This document shows, piece by piece, positions 1-6,867 of a DNA stretch of 11,748 nt. Under the pieces are notes generated by a model. The model was not told the DNA's origin. It made no database searches and worked only from the letters and a program-made list of their open reading frames with translations. Position 1 is the stretch's first letter. Each line of letters starts with the position of its first letter. The position numbers were made by a program, and so were the translations under genes. Origin of the DNA: an uncultured Bacilli bacterium (GTDB lineage Bacteria; Bacillota_I; Bacilli_A; RF39; UBA660); assembly GCA_948874605.1 (NCBI GenBank), contig CAQRXS010000034.1, positions 1-11,748 of the forward strand, in the 5' to 3' direction.

Positions 1-439
1 GTAAAATTCCCCATATCGTTATTAAAATTGGAATTTCTAATGGATTTAATAAACTTTCACCAATATTTCTTATAAATATAAAGGGAATTTTAATTAAGCA
101 AATAAAGAATATTAAAACTAATAAATCTAAAACTATTTTGGCATTTTCTTTCATTTTGTTTTTTGACATTACTTCAACTACTTGATGTATTACTTGAAAT
201 AATTCTTCAGTTCTTTTTGATATTCCTTGTTTTTTAACTTTGGCAGGATTTATTCCATGGCTTAGTAAAAGATTGTCTTGGATTTGTTCAAGAGAACCAA
301 ATTCCTTAATTGTTTCTTCTTCCGTCTTTCCAGAATTTTCTAATTGTTCATTATAAAAATTAATAATTTTCTTTTGTTCTTCCTCAGTAAACATATCTAT
401 TTTTGTTTTTAATTTTAGTATAAATTCAGTTTTTTTCAT
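1..439 (-). CDS. HAAS/DUF1700-type membrane protein, 3' end outside window
   Basis: The ATG at 437-439 follows a strong ribosome site (AAAGGAG), and 146 codons are readable before the left edge cuts the gene. Residues 1-60 match the HAAS helical domain of DUF1700 proteins: an MKKTEF-like start, an amphipathic helix with TEEEQKK near 18-24, and EFGSLEQIQDNL near 46-57, the family's 'E-x-G-s-x-x-x-I' turn. Residues 103-124 form a hydrophobic membrane helix, and a second begins near 134. HAAS proteins are thought to be regulatory or signalling adaptors of the membrane and are often encoded beside PadR-family regulators. No PadR gene is seen here. The start lies 14 bases inside the end of the upstream 579-residue coding sequence, so the two are almost certainly co-transcribed and translationally coupled. 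The family call is from memory of the motif, and the exact role is unknown. Confidence 0.72.
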   Translation of the reverse strand, partial: MKKTEFILKLKTKIDMFTEEEQKKIINFYNEQLENSGKTEEETIKEFGSLEQIQDNLLLSHGINPAKVKKQGISKRTEELFQVIHQVVEVMSKNKMKENAKIVLDLLVLIFFICLIKIPFIFIRNIGESLLNPLEIPILITIWGIL

Positions 440-2165
440 GAATGCTCCTTTCAATCTTTACTCGTTTATATAATGTTACTACTTCTTGAATTAATTCTGC
501 TTTTGTAACTTTTTTTTCTTCACATTTTGATATTTCATAGTTGTTTACTTTTATTATAACAGAGTTTTCTTCTTCTAATTCATTTTTTTCTAAATCAATT
601 AAAAAGAAGGGACGATTTTTTTGGATAATTAAGGTATCTCCTAAAAGATAGTCTTTTTTTATTTCTTCTGGTATAAATAAAATTTTAGAATCTTTTTTTA
701 ACTCCCCAATGTAAGTTATGTTATTTTCACCAATATTTTGAGTTGGCGCTAGAAGCCGTTTATTTGATGCTTTAATAAGCCCTTGTTCTCTTTTGCGATT
801 ATCTTTCCAAAAAATATTTATATTTCCTAGAAGGTTATCTGGTTTTAAATCTGTAACTTTTTTTTCTAATGTTTTCATAGAATTTATACAGGATTCTAAA
901 TCTTTTAAATTAATATCTTTAAAATATTTTACTTTTATCATAATATTATTTGGATTTTCTAAAGTGTTGATAAATTCTTGAATATTGGTCTTTCTTTCTT
1001 CTTCTCCACCAGTTAAAACATTTTTAATGATATATTCATAAGCTAAAAGCATTTCTTGTTCTTCCTTAGAACGGTTCGCAAAATTTATTTCCAGTTGTTT
1101 CATAGTTTCTTCATAGGTTGCATTTTCTTCTTTTTTTTCTTCTTGTTCGTTTATTTCTGGTTCTTTTATTTTTAAATTATCAAATTCAATGAAAAAGTCT
1201 CCTATTGTTCGAATATCTAAATTTGGAATTAACGCATATTTTTCTTTTATTCTTAATTCTTCATTTTCTTTATAATGTTCATAAGATACTATTTTGTCTA
1301 TTGCATTTTTTTTATCTATTTTTTCTAAAATTTCCTGAATGTTTTCTTTTTTTCGGAATATTCCTTTTTTCTTTTTTGGAATATTATTTAATTCTTTTAT
1401 TCTCTCTTTCATATTATTTATTTCTAAAGGTAGTTTTATTAATTCATATTTATTTTTTAAAAGTCCTTCATCTAGTTCCAGAGATTGTAAGAATTCTACT
1501 AATTCTTTAATACTTTTTTCAATGCTTTCTTTTTCATTTAATTCTTTAATCGTTTGTTTCCAAGAATCTAAAGCATTTTGATATTCTGTTTGTAAAGGTT
1601 CCAATGTTATTTTTTCTTTTTTTTGAAAGCTTTCTTGCTTTAGCTCAGAAAGTTTTTCATTTAATTCATTTTCTTTTTCAATAAATTCGTTTGTTAAAGT
1701 AGTTAAATTTTGATAAGTTATGTTTTGAATATTAATTTTTTCTTCAATTACATCGATTAAAATTAAAAATGTTCTTTTTATTTTTTTTAAAAAAGCAGCT
1801 TCTGTTTTTGATTCTTTCTTTTCTTTTTTGTGGTTTTCTTCTTTTAGGTCTAAAAGTTCTTCTTTACTAAGTTCTTTTTCTTTTCTTAAATATTTTATAT
1901 CTGTATACATTGTATTATATTCTTTTAATTCCACGCGAACTAAATTCTTATTCTGATTTTTTTTGAACCAGTAGTATTTTGCTAAGAAATCTTCTGCTTC
2001 TTCTTTTGTTTTGGGAATAAATATTCGATTCAAAGCACCATAATAAGAAGTTTTTAAGGTATAAACAATTCCTACTTTTTCATTTTTTGCATACAAAAAA
2101 GGATCTTTTTTTAAAGACTGAAATCCATATTTATTAAATAGTTTTAACAATTCTTTCTGATTCAC
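426..2165 (-). CDS. Unrecognised 579-residue Lys/Glu-rich coiled-coil protein
   Basis: I do not recognise this family. The protein is soluble, with no signal peptide or membrane helix, and very rich in Lys and Glu. Residues 1-90 look like a compact domain (YYGALNRIFIP near 41-51, then KTKEEAEDFLAKYYWF). Residues 92-290 are charged heptad-like helices that should form coiled coil, with a basic patch KKKKGIFRKK at 264-273. An acidic linker follows near 337-350. Residues 445-545 look beta-rich (LLGNINIFWKD, KILFIPEEIKKDYLLGDTL), perhaps a small C-terminal globular domain. The start is a GTG at 2165 with AAAGGGG at 2174-2180. An out-of-frame ATG immediately followed by TGA overlaps it. The 3' end overlaps the HAAS gene by 14 bases, so it may act with that membrane protein, for example as a scaffold. 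That role is inference only. Confidence 0.8.
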   Translation of the reverse strand: MNQKELLKLFNKYGFQSLKKDPFLYAKNEKVGIVYTLKTSYYGALNRIFIPKTKEEAEDFLAKYYWFKKNQNKNLVRVELKEYNTMYTDIKYLRKEKELSKEELLDLKEENHKKEKKESKTEAAFLKKIKRTFLILIDVIEEKINIQNITYQNLTTLTNEFIEKENELNEKLSELKQESFQKKEKITLEPLQTEYQNALDSWKQTIKELNEKESIEKSIKELVEFLQSLELDEGLLKNKYELIKLPLEINNMKERIKELNNIPKKKKGIFRKKENIQEILEKIDKKNAIDKIVSYEHYKENEELRIKEKYALIPNLDIRTIGDFFIEFDNLKIKEPEINEQEEKKEENATYEETMKQLEINFANRSKEEQEMLLAYEYIIKNVLTGGEEERKTNIQEFINTLENPNNIMIKVKYFKDINLKDLESCINSMKTLEKKVTDLKPDNLLGNINIFWKDNRKREQGLIKASNKRLLAPTQNIGENNITYIGELKKDSKILFIPEEIKKDYLLGDTLIIQKNRPFFLIDLEKNELEEENSVIIKVNNYEISKCEEKKVTKAELIQEVVTLYKRVKIERSIHEKN

Positions 2166-2190
2166 ATTTTATTCCCCTTTTACTTTCACT

Positions 2191-2199
2191 ATTATACCA
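2191..2199 (-). promoter_or_regulatory. Extended -10 promoter of the coiled-coil/HAAS operon
   Basis: On the minus strand this reads TGGTATAAT, a perfect TATAAT (2191-2196) with the TGn extension. No good -35 hexamer lies 16-18 bases upstream. The expected start site, near 2184, falls only a few bases before the Shine-Dalgarno at 2174-2180, giving a leader of about 19 nt. It faces away from the HdeD promoter at 2216-2224, and the two -10 elements are 22 bp apart. Confidence 0.7.
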
Positions 2200-2215
2200 T
2201 AAAGAGCCATTTTTG

Positions 2216-2224
2216 TGCTATAAT
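2216..2224 (+). promoter_or_regulatory. Extended -10 promoter of the HdeD-like gene
   Basis: This reads TGCTATAAT: a perfect -10 at 2219-2224 with TGn extension and no recognisable -35. The predicted start near 2231 coincides with the first base of the Shine-Dalgarno AAGGAGG (2231-2237), so the leader would be only about 12 nt. It overlaps the footprint of the divergent promoter at 2191-2199. Confidence 0.7.
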
Positions 2225-2242
2225 CTTTTCAAGGAGGTATGC

Positions 2243-2779
2243 ATGAAAGTTACTGTTTTAAATGATCGAAAGCAAAATAAGAATTCATCATCTTTGATAT
2301 CTTCTATCTTTATGTTATGTTTAGGGATTATTCTTACTTTTAATTCAGACGGATTAATTAGTTCTATTTTTACTTTTTTGGGAGTGATTGTAATTATTTA
2401 TGGAATTAGCCGTTTTTGTCGTTATTTTCAGTTAAAGAATCAGCTACATGTTGAGCAATCTGAAATTCTTCTTTCGGCTGTTACCACTACTTTTGTTGGA
2501 TTAATCGTTGTATTTCTGTCTAATTTTATTGCAAATACTATTCAAATTGTTACAGGCATATGGCTTATGTATTTTGGAATCTCTAAATTATCGACAGCTA
2601 TTGCATTTAAATCATCTCAAAAAGCTTCTTACGTCAAAGGCTTGATTGTATCTTTTGTAATAATGGCTCTGGGCTTATATACTATTTTTGCTGAAAATGT
2701 GGTTTTTGTTTTTATTGGCATTGTGCTGATTTTATATTCTGTTTCAGATATCGTAAGTTATTTTATTCGTAATAAATAG
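2243..2779 (+). CDS. HdeD/DUF308-family six-helix membrane protein
   Basis: This is a 178-residue integral membrane protein with six hydrophobic helices at about 17-34, 40-57, 75-93, 97-117, 132-150 and 152-173. They are arranged as three helical hairpins, the layout of the HdeD/DUF308 family, whose E. coli founder is linked to acid resistance; most Gram-positive members have no assigned role. Typical glycine-containing repeats of the family are visible, such as LGVIVIIYGISR and TGIWLMYFGISKL. The start is the ATG at 2243 because AAGGAGG lies 5 bases upstream. The reading frame stays open to 2213, but that would place the promoter inside the gene. It is the only plus-strand gene here. It has its own promoter and terminator and so is monocistronic. 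It diverges from the coiled-coil operon and converges on the acylation operon. Confidence 0.82.
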   Translation: MKVTVLNDRKQNKNSSSLISSIFMLCLGIILTFNSDGLISSIFTFLGVIVIIYGISRFCRYFQLKNQLHVEQSEILLSAVTTTFVGLIVVFLSNFIANTIQIVTGIWLMYFGISKLSTAIAFKSSQKASYVKGLIVSFVIMALGLYTIFAENVVFVFIGIVLILYSVSDIVSYFIRNK

Positions 2780-2802
2780 AAAAAAGAAGTCTTTGCCTTC
2801 TT
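2780..2802 (-). terminator. Terminator of the O-acylation operon
   Basis: On the minus strand a 6-bp stem AAGAAG/CTTCTT (2797-2802 with 2784-2789) encloses a 7-base loop and is followed by a run of six T (A at 2780-2785 on the plus strand). It lies about 47 bases beyond the stop of the DHHW-like gene. The stem is short, so it may be leaky. Confidence 0.55.
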
Positions 2803-2804
2803 AT

Positions 2805-2833
2805 AATGTTGATAGATTGTCAGCATTTTTTTT
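2805..2833 (+). terminator. Rho-independent terminator of the HdeD-like gene
   Basis: An 8-bp stem, AATGTTGA (2805-2812) with TCAGCATT (2820-2827), has one G-T pair and a 7-base loop, and is followed by T at 2826-2833. It lies 25 bases after the TAG stop and sits beside the oppositely directed terminator at 2780-2802, giving two back-to-back hairpins between convergent genes. Confidence 0.72.
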
Positions 2834-2848
2834 ATTTAAAACTCTAGT

Positions 2849-3910
2849 CTATGGTATATCTACTTTTAATAAATTGCTATTCATTATTAATGTACTATAT
2901 AGAAATAATACTTCTTTGTTATCAAAATCTACATAATTGTTTACTATATCCATTTTCATATATCTTAAATCTATAAGCGTTATTTTCTTATAATAAGGTA
3001 TTAGTAAAGGTACCAAGCTACTAGCAAAACTATCTCGAAATATAATTAGTTCTTTGTCACTTTGATTCGATTTATTTTCTATTTCGATTAATGAACTTGG
3101 CCCTTTTAAAAATATATTATATGGATCTATTCCCTCTAATTCTTGTTCTTCATAGACTTTGTTACTGTCATACTCAAAATGTTTTACCTCCACGCTTTTT
3201 ATATATTCATGAGTTAGCCATTCTAGTTTATCTGGCTTTATAAATTTTGGAACTTTAGAATACGATGAGCCATAGAAGTTATTGTATGTATTCTTTATAT
3301 ATTTATAATCTTTATATTTAAAGTTTAAGTGATTCGATAATTTTTTTATTATATTTTCATACGATGTTTGCTTTATATGGATATCGGTTTTATAGTAATC
3401 TTCTAATTTTAAACTACTCATAATATCTATATAATTTATGTCAATTTCCCTATTTACTTTGTTCATTAGATAATTAAAGTCTATCTTTAAATAATTGTTA
3501 TTTAAGAAGTAACTTTTGTCTGGTATTATAGCGTAATATACATTGCTATTTTGGAGATATTTTTTATTAATGTAATTTATTTTCTCTATGAACGCATTCA
3601 CATTTTTTTCTTTTAAAGGATAGTTTTTTTCTATTATATATCCATTTACTAAAAAGGCATTTTTACTATCTTTGATTCCTAGTATATATCTTTCATACAT
3701 TTCACTTAAGCTAATCAAATCATCTCTTAAAGGGAATTGATCATTCATGTAAGTGTCTAGGTTCGATGCAAAATTTTCTTTTAATTCCAAATTACTCATT
3801 AGTTTTCTTCTTTCATAATTTGATATGCTTTTTTCTTTTGTTAGTATAAAGCTTAGAGAGAACCCATAAATTAGAATAATAAATATGCTTACTATAACTT
3901 TGTCTTTCAT
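2849..3910 (-). CDS. DHHW/AlgX-AlgJ-like polysaccharide O-acetylation partner
   Basis: This 353-residue protein has one N-terminal signal anchor (about 5-23), followed by an extracytoplasmic SGNH/AlgX-like domain. Family signatures are YMNDQFPLRDDLI (54-66), YYAIIPDKSYF (125-135), an NFYGSSYSK segment (211-219), and the nucleophile motif FRDSFASS with Ser294. The DHHW signature is degenerate: YYKTDIHIK at 172-180 keeps Asp176 and His178 (the D-x-H pair) but has Ile in place of the second residue and of Trp. The Ser-Asp-His set is therefore present. Such proteins finish the transfer of an acetyl group, delivered across the membrane by an MBOAT protein, onto an exported glycan. The ATG at 3910 lies one base after the MBOAT stop and lacks a strong ribosome site, which points to translational coupling. 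The glycan target is unknown. Confidence 0.85.
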   Translation of the reverse strand: MKDKVIVSIFIILIYGFSLSFILTKEKSISNYERRKLMSNLELKENFASNLDTYMNDQFPLRDDLISLSEMYERYILGIKDSKNAFLVNGYIIEKNYPLKEKNVNAFIEKINYINKKYLQNSNVYYAIIPDKSYFLNNNYLKIDFNYLMNKVNREIDINYIDIMSSLKLEDYYKTDIHIKQTSYENIIKKLSNHLNFKYKDYKYIKNTYNNFYGSSYSKVPKFIKPDKLEWLTHEYIKSVEVKHFEYDSNKVYEEQELEGIDPYNIFLKGPSSLIEIENKSNQSDKELIIFRDSFASSLVPLLIPYYKKITLIDLRYMKMDIVNNYVDFDNKEVLFLYSTLIMNSNLLKVDIP

Positions 3911-3911
3911 A

Positions 3912-5288
3912 TTAAAATCTAAAGTAAATAAACGGATTAAATGTACTTGATAAAATGCATGCGATTGAAAGTAGAAATATTGTAAATATATAAATTGTTT
4001 CTAGTATATCCATTTGTCTACTTAACTTTCCTTTCTTAATTTTTTTTATTTTATTTGGCAGTAGTTTGCTCATTCCTATTAACGAGATGACTAATAGTAT
4101 TATGCTATTTTTAAAGAAGTATAGACTTTCAGCGTTTATTAGTTTTGTATTTAAGCCTATCATTCCTTTTAAGAAGGCAATCATACTTTGAAAGTCAGTT
4201 ATATTAAATATTACAAAGCTTATAACTACTATTATAAATGTGTATATATAGCTTAATATTCCTCCTTTTAGATATTTTGATAATAAGAATTTTTCTAAGA
4301 TTAAGAAGATAAAAAAGTATAAGCCCCAAACTACGAAATTCCAACTTGCCCCATGCCATAGGCCTGTTAATGTCCAAACTATCAATAAGTTTCTTACATT
4401 TTTTAGTTTTGATACTCGGTTTCCACCTAAGGGAATATACACATAATCTTTAAAAAAATTTGATAACGACATGTGCCAGCGTCTCCAAAAAACAGTAACA
4501 CTTGGACTTACTAATGGATAATCAAAGTTTTCTTTTAAGTGAAATCCAAACATTTTTCCAAGTCCTATTGCCATATCACTGTACCCTGAAAAATCAAAGT
4601 AGATCTGGAGAGTAAAGAAAATAGCAACTAACCAATACGTTAACACAGACATGTTACTCTTTAAAATCGTTTCATACATTTTAAAGAGCATATCCGCAAT
4701 TAAGACTTTTTTTCCAAGTCCTATGGTAAACCTTTTTATTCCTTTACTAAATAAACTTATATTTATTTTTCTTGCTTCTAACTCTTCATTTATGTCTTTA
4801 TATCTAACTATAGGACCTGCAATTAATTGAGGAAATAGTGTTATGTAGCATGCATAATTTATAAAGTTTCTGCTTGCTTTCACATCGTTTTTATATACGT
4901 CTACTAGATAGCTTATATTTTGGAAGGTAAAGAAACTTATGCCAAGAGGTAATATTATTTTTAAAGTATTTATGTTGCAAGAAAATATGTTGTTAAATGA
5001 ATCTATCAAGAAATTGGTGTATTTAAAGTAGATTAAGAATGCTAAATTTAGTACAATCCCTAGGATTAAGTATTTTTTTTGTTTTCTCTTTTCTATTAAT
5101 ATTCCGCATATGTAGTTTCCTAAACAAGATGTTAGAAGTAAAATCACATACCATTTTTCTCCAAAATAGTAGAATATCAAACTAAATATTAATAGGATTA
5201 AATTTCTATATTTCTTAGGTGCTACAAAGTATGTTAAGAAAAGAAAGGGCAAAAAAAAGAAAAGAAAAATTATACTAGAAAATACCAT
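3912..5288 (-). CDS. MBOAT-family membrane O-acyltransferase (AlgI/PatA-like)
   Basis: This 458-residue polytopic protein shows the whole MBOAT/AlgI signature. It has a VFSSIIFLFFFLP start and LPLGISFFTFQNISYLVDVYK near 113-133. FPQLIAGPIVRY (152-163) and YFDFSGYSDMAIGLGKMFGF (230-249) follow. WRRWHMSLSNFFKDYVYIPLGGN (268-290) carries His272, and GLWHGASWNFVVWG (309-322) carries the conserved catalytic His312. Length is normal for the family. It should take an acyl group, probably acetyl, from a cytoplasmic donor and pass it through the membrane to the DHHW-type partner encoded one base downstream. The start has AGAGGAG about 7-8 bases upstream. It is the middle gene of the operon, 21 bases after the DUF4358 lipoprotein gene. 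Whether it acts on teichoic acid, capsule or peptidoglycan cannot be told from the sequence. Confidence 0.93.
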   Translation of the reverse strand: MVFSSIIFLFFFLPFLFLTYFVAPKKYRNLILLIFSLIFYYFGEKWYVILLLTSCLGNYICGILIEKRKQKKYLILGIVLNLAFLIYFKYTNFLIDSFNNIFSCNINTLKIILPLGISFFTFQNISYLVDVYKNDVKASRNFINYACYITLFPQLIAGPIVRYKDINEELEARKINISLFSKGIKRFTIGLGKKVLIADMLFKMYETILKSNMSVLTYWLVAIFFTLQIYFDFSGYSDMAIGLGKMFGFHLKENFDYPLVSPSVTVFWRRWHMSLSNFFKDYVYIPLGGNRVSKLKNVRNLLIVWTLTGLWHGASWNFVVWGLYFFIFLILEKFLLSKYLKGGILSYIYTFIIVVISFVIFNITDFQSMIAFLKGMIGLNTKLINAESLYFFKNSIILLVISLIGMSKLLPNKIKKIKKGKLSRQMDILETIYIFTIFLLSIACILSSTFNPFIYFRF

Positions 5289-5309
5289 AATTTATCTCTC
5301 CTCTCATAG

Positions 5310-5774
5310 TTATTTTAAGTTTTCAAAATTTTCTTTTATTTTAGGGGCAAGGTCATTAGACATTATAAGTGTTACTAGATCGCCTTTTGATAGTACATAT
5401 ACATTTTCTGCTTCTACACAAATCCATTTTCTTGGATTCGCGTTTTTCTTAATGGTTTCGACTACTTTATCAGCATCTTTTGCGTCTTCTAATCTTATTA
5501 GTACAACAGCATGTGCTTGTGCTGTTATCATAGATTCACTTACAATCGCTTCTTTATATTTAAAGTCAAGGTTTGTTCCTTCCACAAAATATCCTTGTAG
5601 CATATCATTGTCAAGTTCTCTAGATTCAACACCCATTGGCATTTCTTCGTCACTTATTCCTGCATATAATTTTTCCATTATATCAGGAAGTGTACCCTCT
5701 ATGTTTTTTGTTCCACATCCACACATTAAAAATGTAACGCCTAAAATACATAACCCATAAATTATTTTTTTCAT
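5310..5774 (-). CDS. DUF4358-family lipoprotein
   Basis: This is a 154-residue protein with a lipoprotein signal peptide: KK at positions 2-3, hydrophobic residues 4-17 and a lipobox-like MCGC ending at Cys20. The mature part resembles DUF4358: a PDIMEKLYAGISDEEMPM-like start (30-47), DNDMLQGYFVEGTNLDFKYKEAIVSESMI (55-83), AHAVVLIRLEDAKDADKVVETIKKN (87-111) and a PRKWICVEAENVYVLSKGDLVTLIMS core (113-138). In my memory DUF4358 genes often sit with MBOAT and DHHW-type genes in Bacillota, as here, which suggests an accessory lipoprotein of the acylation machine on the outer face of the membrane. The molecular role is unknown. It is first in the operon. AAAGGAAA lies about 11 bases before the ATG, a little far. 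Confidence 0.82.
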   Translation of the reverse strand: MKKIIYGLCILGVTFLMCGCGTKNIEGTLPDIMEKLYAGISDEEMPMGVESRELDNDMLQGYFVEGTNLDFKYKEAIVSESMITAQAHAVVLIRLEDAKDADKVVETIKKNANPRKWICVEAENVYVLSKGDLVTLIMSNDLAPKIKENFENLK

Positions 5775-5884
5775 TTTAACTAATATTTCCTTTCTATTAT
5801 TTGTAAGCTGTTTATTTTAAAGTCTTCATTGACTAGGTTAAGTTCAAAAAATTTTACTATTTTGACATATAACTTCCTATTAAT

Positions 5885-5912
5885 ATAGTATCATATTATT
5901 ATTAAAAATCAA
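5885..5912 (-). promoter_or_regulatory. Promoter of the DUF4358-MBOAT-DHHW operon
   Basis: On the minus strand TTGATT (5907-5912), a 16-base spacer and TACTAT (5885-5890) with a TGn extension form a likely sigma-A promoter. The predicted start near 5878 leaves a leader of about 104 nt before the ATG at 5774, far longer than the 10-20 nt leaders of the neighbours. I recognise no riboswitch in that leader. Confidence 0.55.
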
Positions 5913-5974
5913 GCCACATCATTTTTCCTGAAGCCTATGTATTGTTATAATTTTCGCTTTTCTCATTTATATAT

Positions 5975-6004
5975 AAAAAGACCATTGATTTTTGTCAGTG
6001 GTCT
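5975..6004 (-). terminator. Terminator of the thioredoxin-like gene
   Basis: On the minus strand AGACCACTGA (5995-6004) pairs with TCAATGGTCT (5979-5988) over 10 bp with one G-T pair and a 6-base loop, followed directly by T (A at 5975-5979 on plus). It is the strongest hairpin in the window and lies about 20 bases after the stop at 6024. Confidence 0.85.
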
Positions 6005-6023
6005 AAGAAACATTAAAATGTCT

Positions 6024-6752
6024 CTAATTTTTTTTCTTTGTTGTTGAAGCTTTCTTTGTTGATGTTTTTTTTGTATTTGTTTTTTTGGTTGTGTTTTTCT
6101 TTGTACTTTGTTTTTTCTCTTCTGAAACTGTCTCTGTTACTTCTTCATCGGCTTTTATTTCTTTCTTTGGTGTTTCTTCTTTTTTCTCTTCTTTTGCGTC
6201 TTCTTCTTCCTCAACACCACTTCTTGCAAAGAATACAGTTCCCCCAATTATTGCAACTGCTACTAGAAGTACAATGATAGTAGTTGTCATATTACTTTTT
6301 TCTGCTTCTAATAATTCTCCAGCATTACCCATTAAGTCTTTTAATTTATCTTCAGTGTTATTATTATAAGCATTTTTAATTGCAGTTTTGATACTTTCAT
6401 CTGACGCAGAAGAATATCCACCAAATGTTTTGTCTCCTATGACGATGTATGGAACTGAGCCATTGATTGGTTCATCGCCCATCTTTTCACATGCTTTATT
6501 TGCTAATTCTGAATTATTTTGATTTTCCCAAACTTCAATTGTTCTTACTTGGAACATTCCTTCAAATTCAGAGTTACCTAAAAGTTTCTTGAAAAAAGCA
6601 ATTCCATCTTTACAATGTGGACAAGTACTTCCATGGAACATATATACTGTTACTGGAGCCTTTTCTTCTGCATTTGCTAAATATCCAAAAGGAACTAAAA
6701 ATAAACTAATTAACACAACGAATAAACAAAATACATTTTTTCTTTTTGTCAT
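6024..6752 (-). CDS. Membrane-anchored CPHC thioredoxin-like protein with charged tail
   Basis: This 242-residue protein has an N-terminal signal peptide (1-28, probable cleavage after ANA) and a thioredoxin-fold domain at about 32-150. The redox motif is Cys44-Pro-His-Cys47, the CPHC of DsbA-like enzymes, and the cis-proline is at GSVP101. There is an extra Cys at 87. One membrane helix (157-176) follows, then a tail of about 65 residues. The tail is first acidic (EEEEDAKEEKKEE, 181-193) and then a T/K-rich run with repeated TKK units (217-242). The predicted topology puts the redox domain outside the cell and the tail in the cytoplasm. It probably oxidises or isomerises extracytoplasmic thiols, but no partner such as CcdA or DsbB is encoded in the window. 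AGAGGAG lies 8 bases before the ATG. It is monocistronic, with its own promoter and terminator. Confidence 0.85.
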   Translation of the reverse strand: MTKRKNVFCLFVVLISLFLVPFGYLANAEEKAPVTVYMFHGSTCPHCKDGIAFFKKLLGNSEFEGMFQVRTIEVWENQNNSELANKACEKMGDEPINGSVPYIVIGDKTFGGYSSASDESIKTAIKNAYNNNTEDKLKDLMGNAGELLEAEKSNMTTTIIVLLVAVAIIGGTVFFARSGVEEEEDAKEEKKEETPKKEIKADEEVTETVSEEKKQSTKKNTTKKTNTKKTSTKKASTTKKKN

Positions 6753-6773
6753 TTTCCCATCTCCTCTTAGATA

Positions 6774-6782
6774 ATTATAGCA
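6774..6782 (-). promoter_or_regulatory. Extended -10 promoter of the thioredoxin-like gene
   Basis: Minus strand TGCTATAAT, with no clear -35. The -10 edge is only 6 bases from the Shine-Dalgarno at 6761-6767, so the start site should fall on or beside the ribosome site and the leader would be about 15 nt. Confidence 0.65.
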
Positions 6783-6826
6783 AAGGTTCTTATGAAATAC
6801 TAGTTATTTCCATTTTTTTCAAATAT

Positions 6827-6851
6827 AAAACACCATAGCTTCACTATGATG
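6827..6851 (-). terminator. Terminator of the spore-coat gene pair
   Basis: Minus strand CATCATAG (6844-6851) pairs with CTATGGTG (6831-6838), 8 bp with one T-G pair and a 5-base loop, followed by TTTTATATTT. It lies 16 bases after the stop of the CotF-like gene. Confidence 0.7.
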
Positions 6852-6867
6852 AACATTATATTTCACA

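Noticed and set aside
503..527. Runs of eight T/A in several genes as phase-variation tracts
   Set aside because: Poly-A/T runs of this length are expected in such AT-rich coding sequence and occur in many genes here; only the G10 run is exceptional.
1205..1581. Plus-strand open frames opposite the coiled-coil gene
   Set aside because: They are Phe/Leu-rich antisense images of Lys/Glu-rich coding sequence, without ribosome sites; the minus-strand gene explains the region.
2213..2242. Upstream start of the HdeD-like gene at 2213
   Set aside because: It would place the -10 box and AAGGAGG inside the coding region; the ATG at 2243 is correctly spaced from AAGGAGG.
6038..6369. Plus-strand frames rich in Leu/Phe/Ser opposite the thioredoxin-like tail
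   Set aside because: They mirror the Lys/Glu/Thr-rich tail of the real minus-strand gene and have no ribosome site or promoter.
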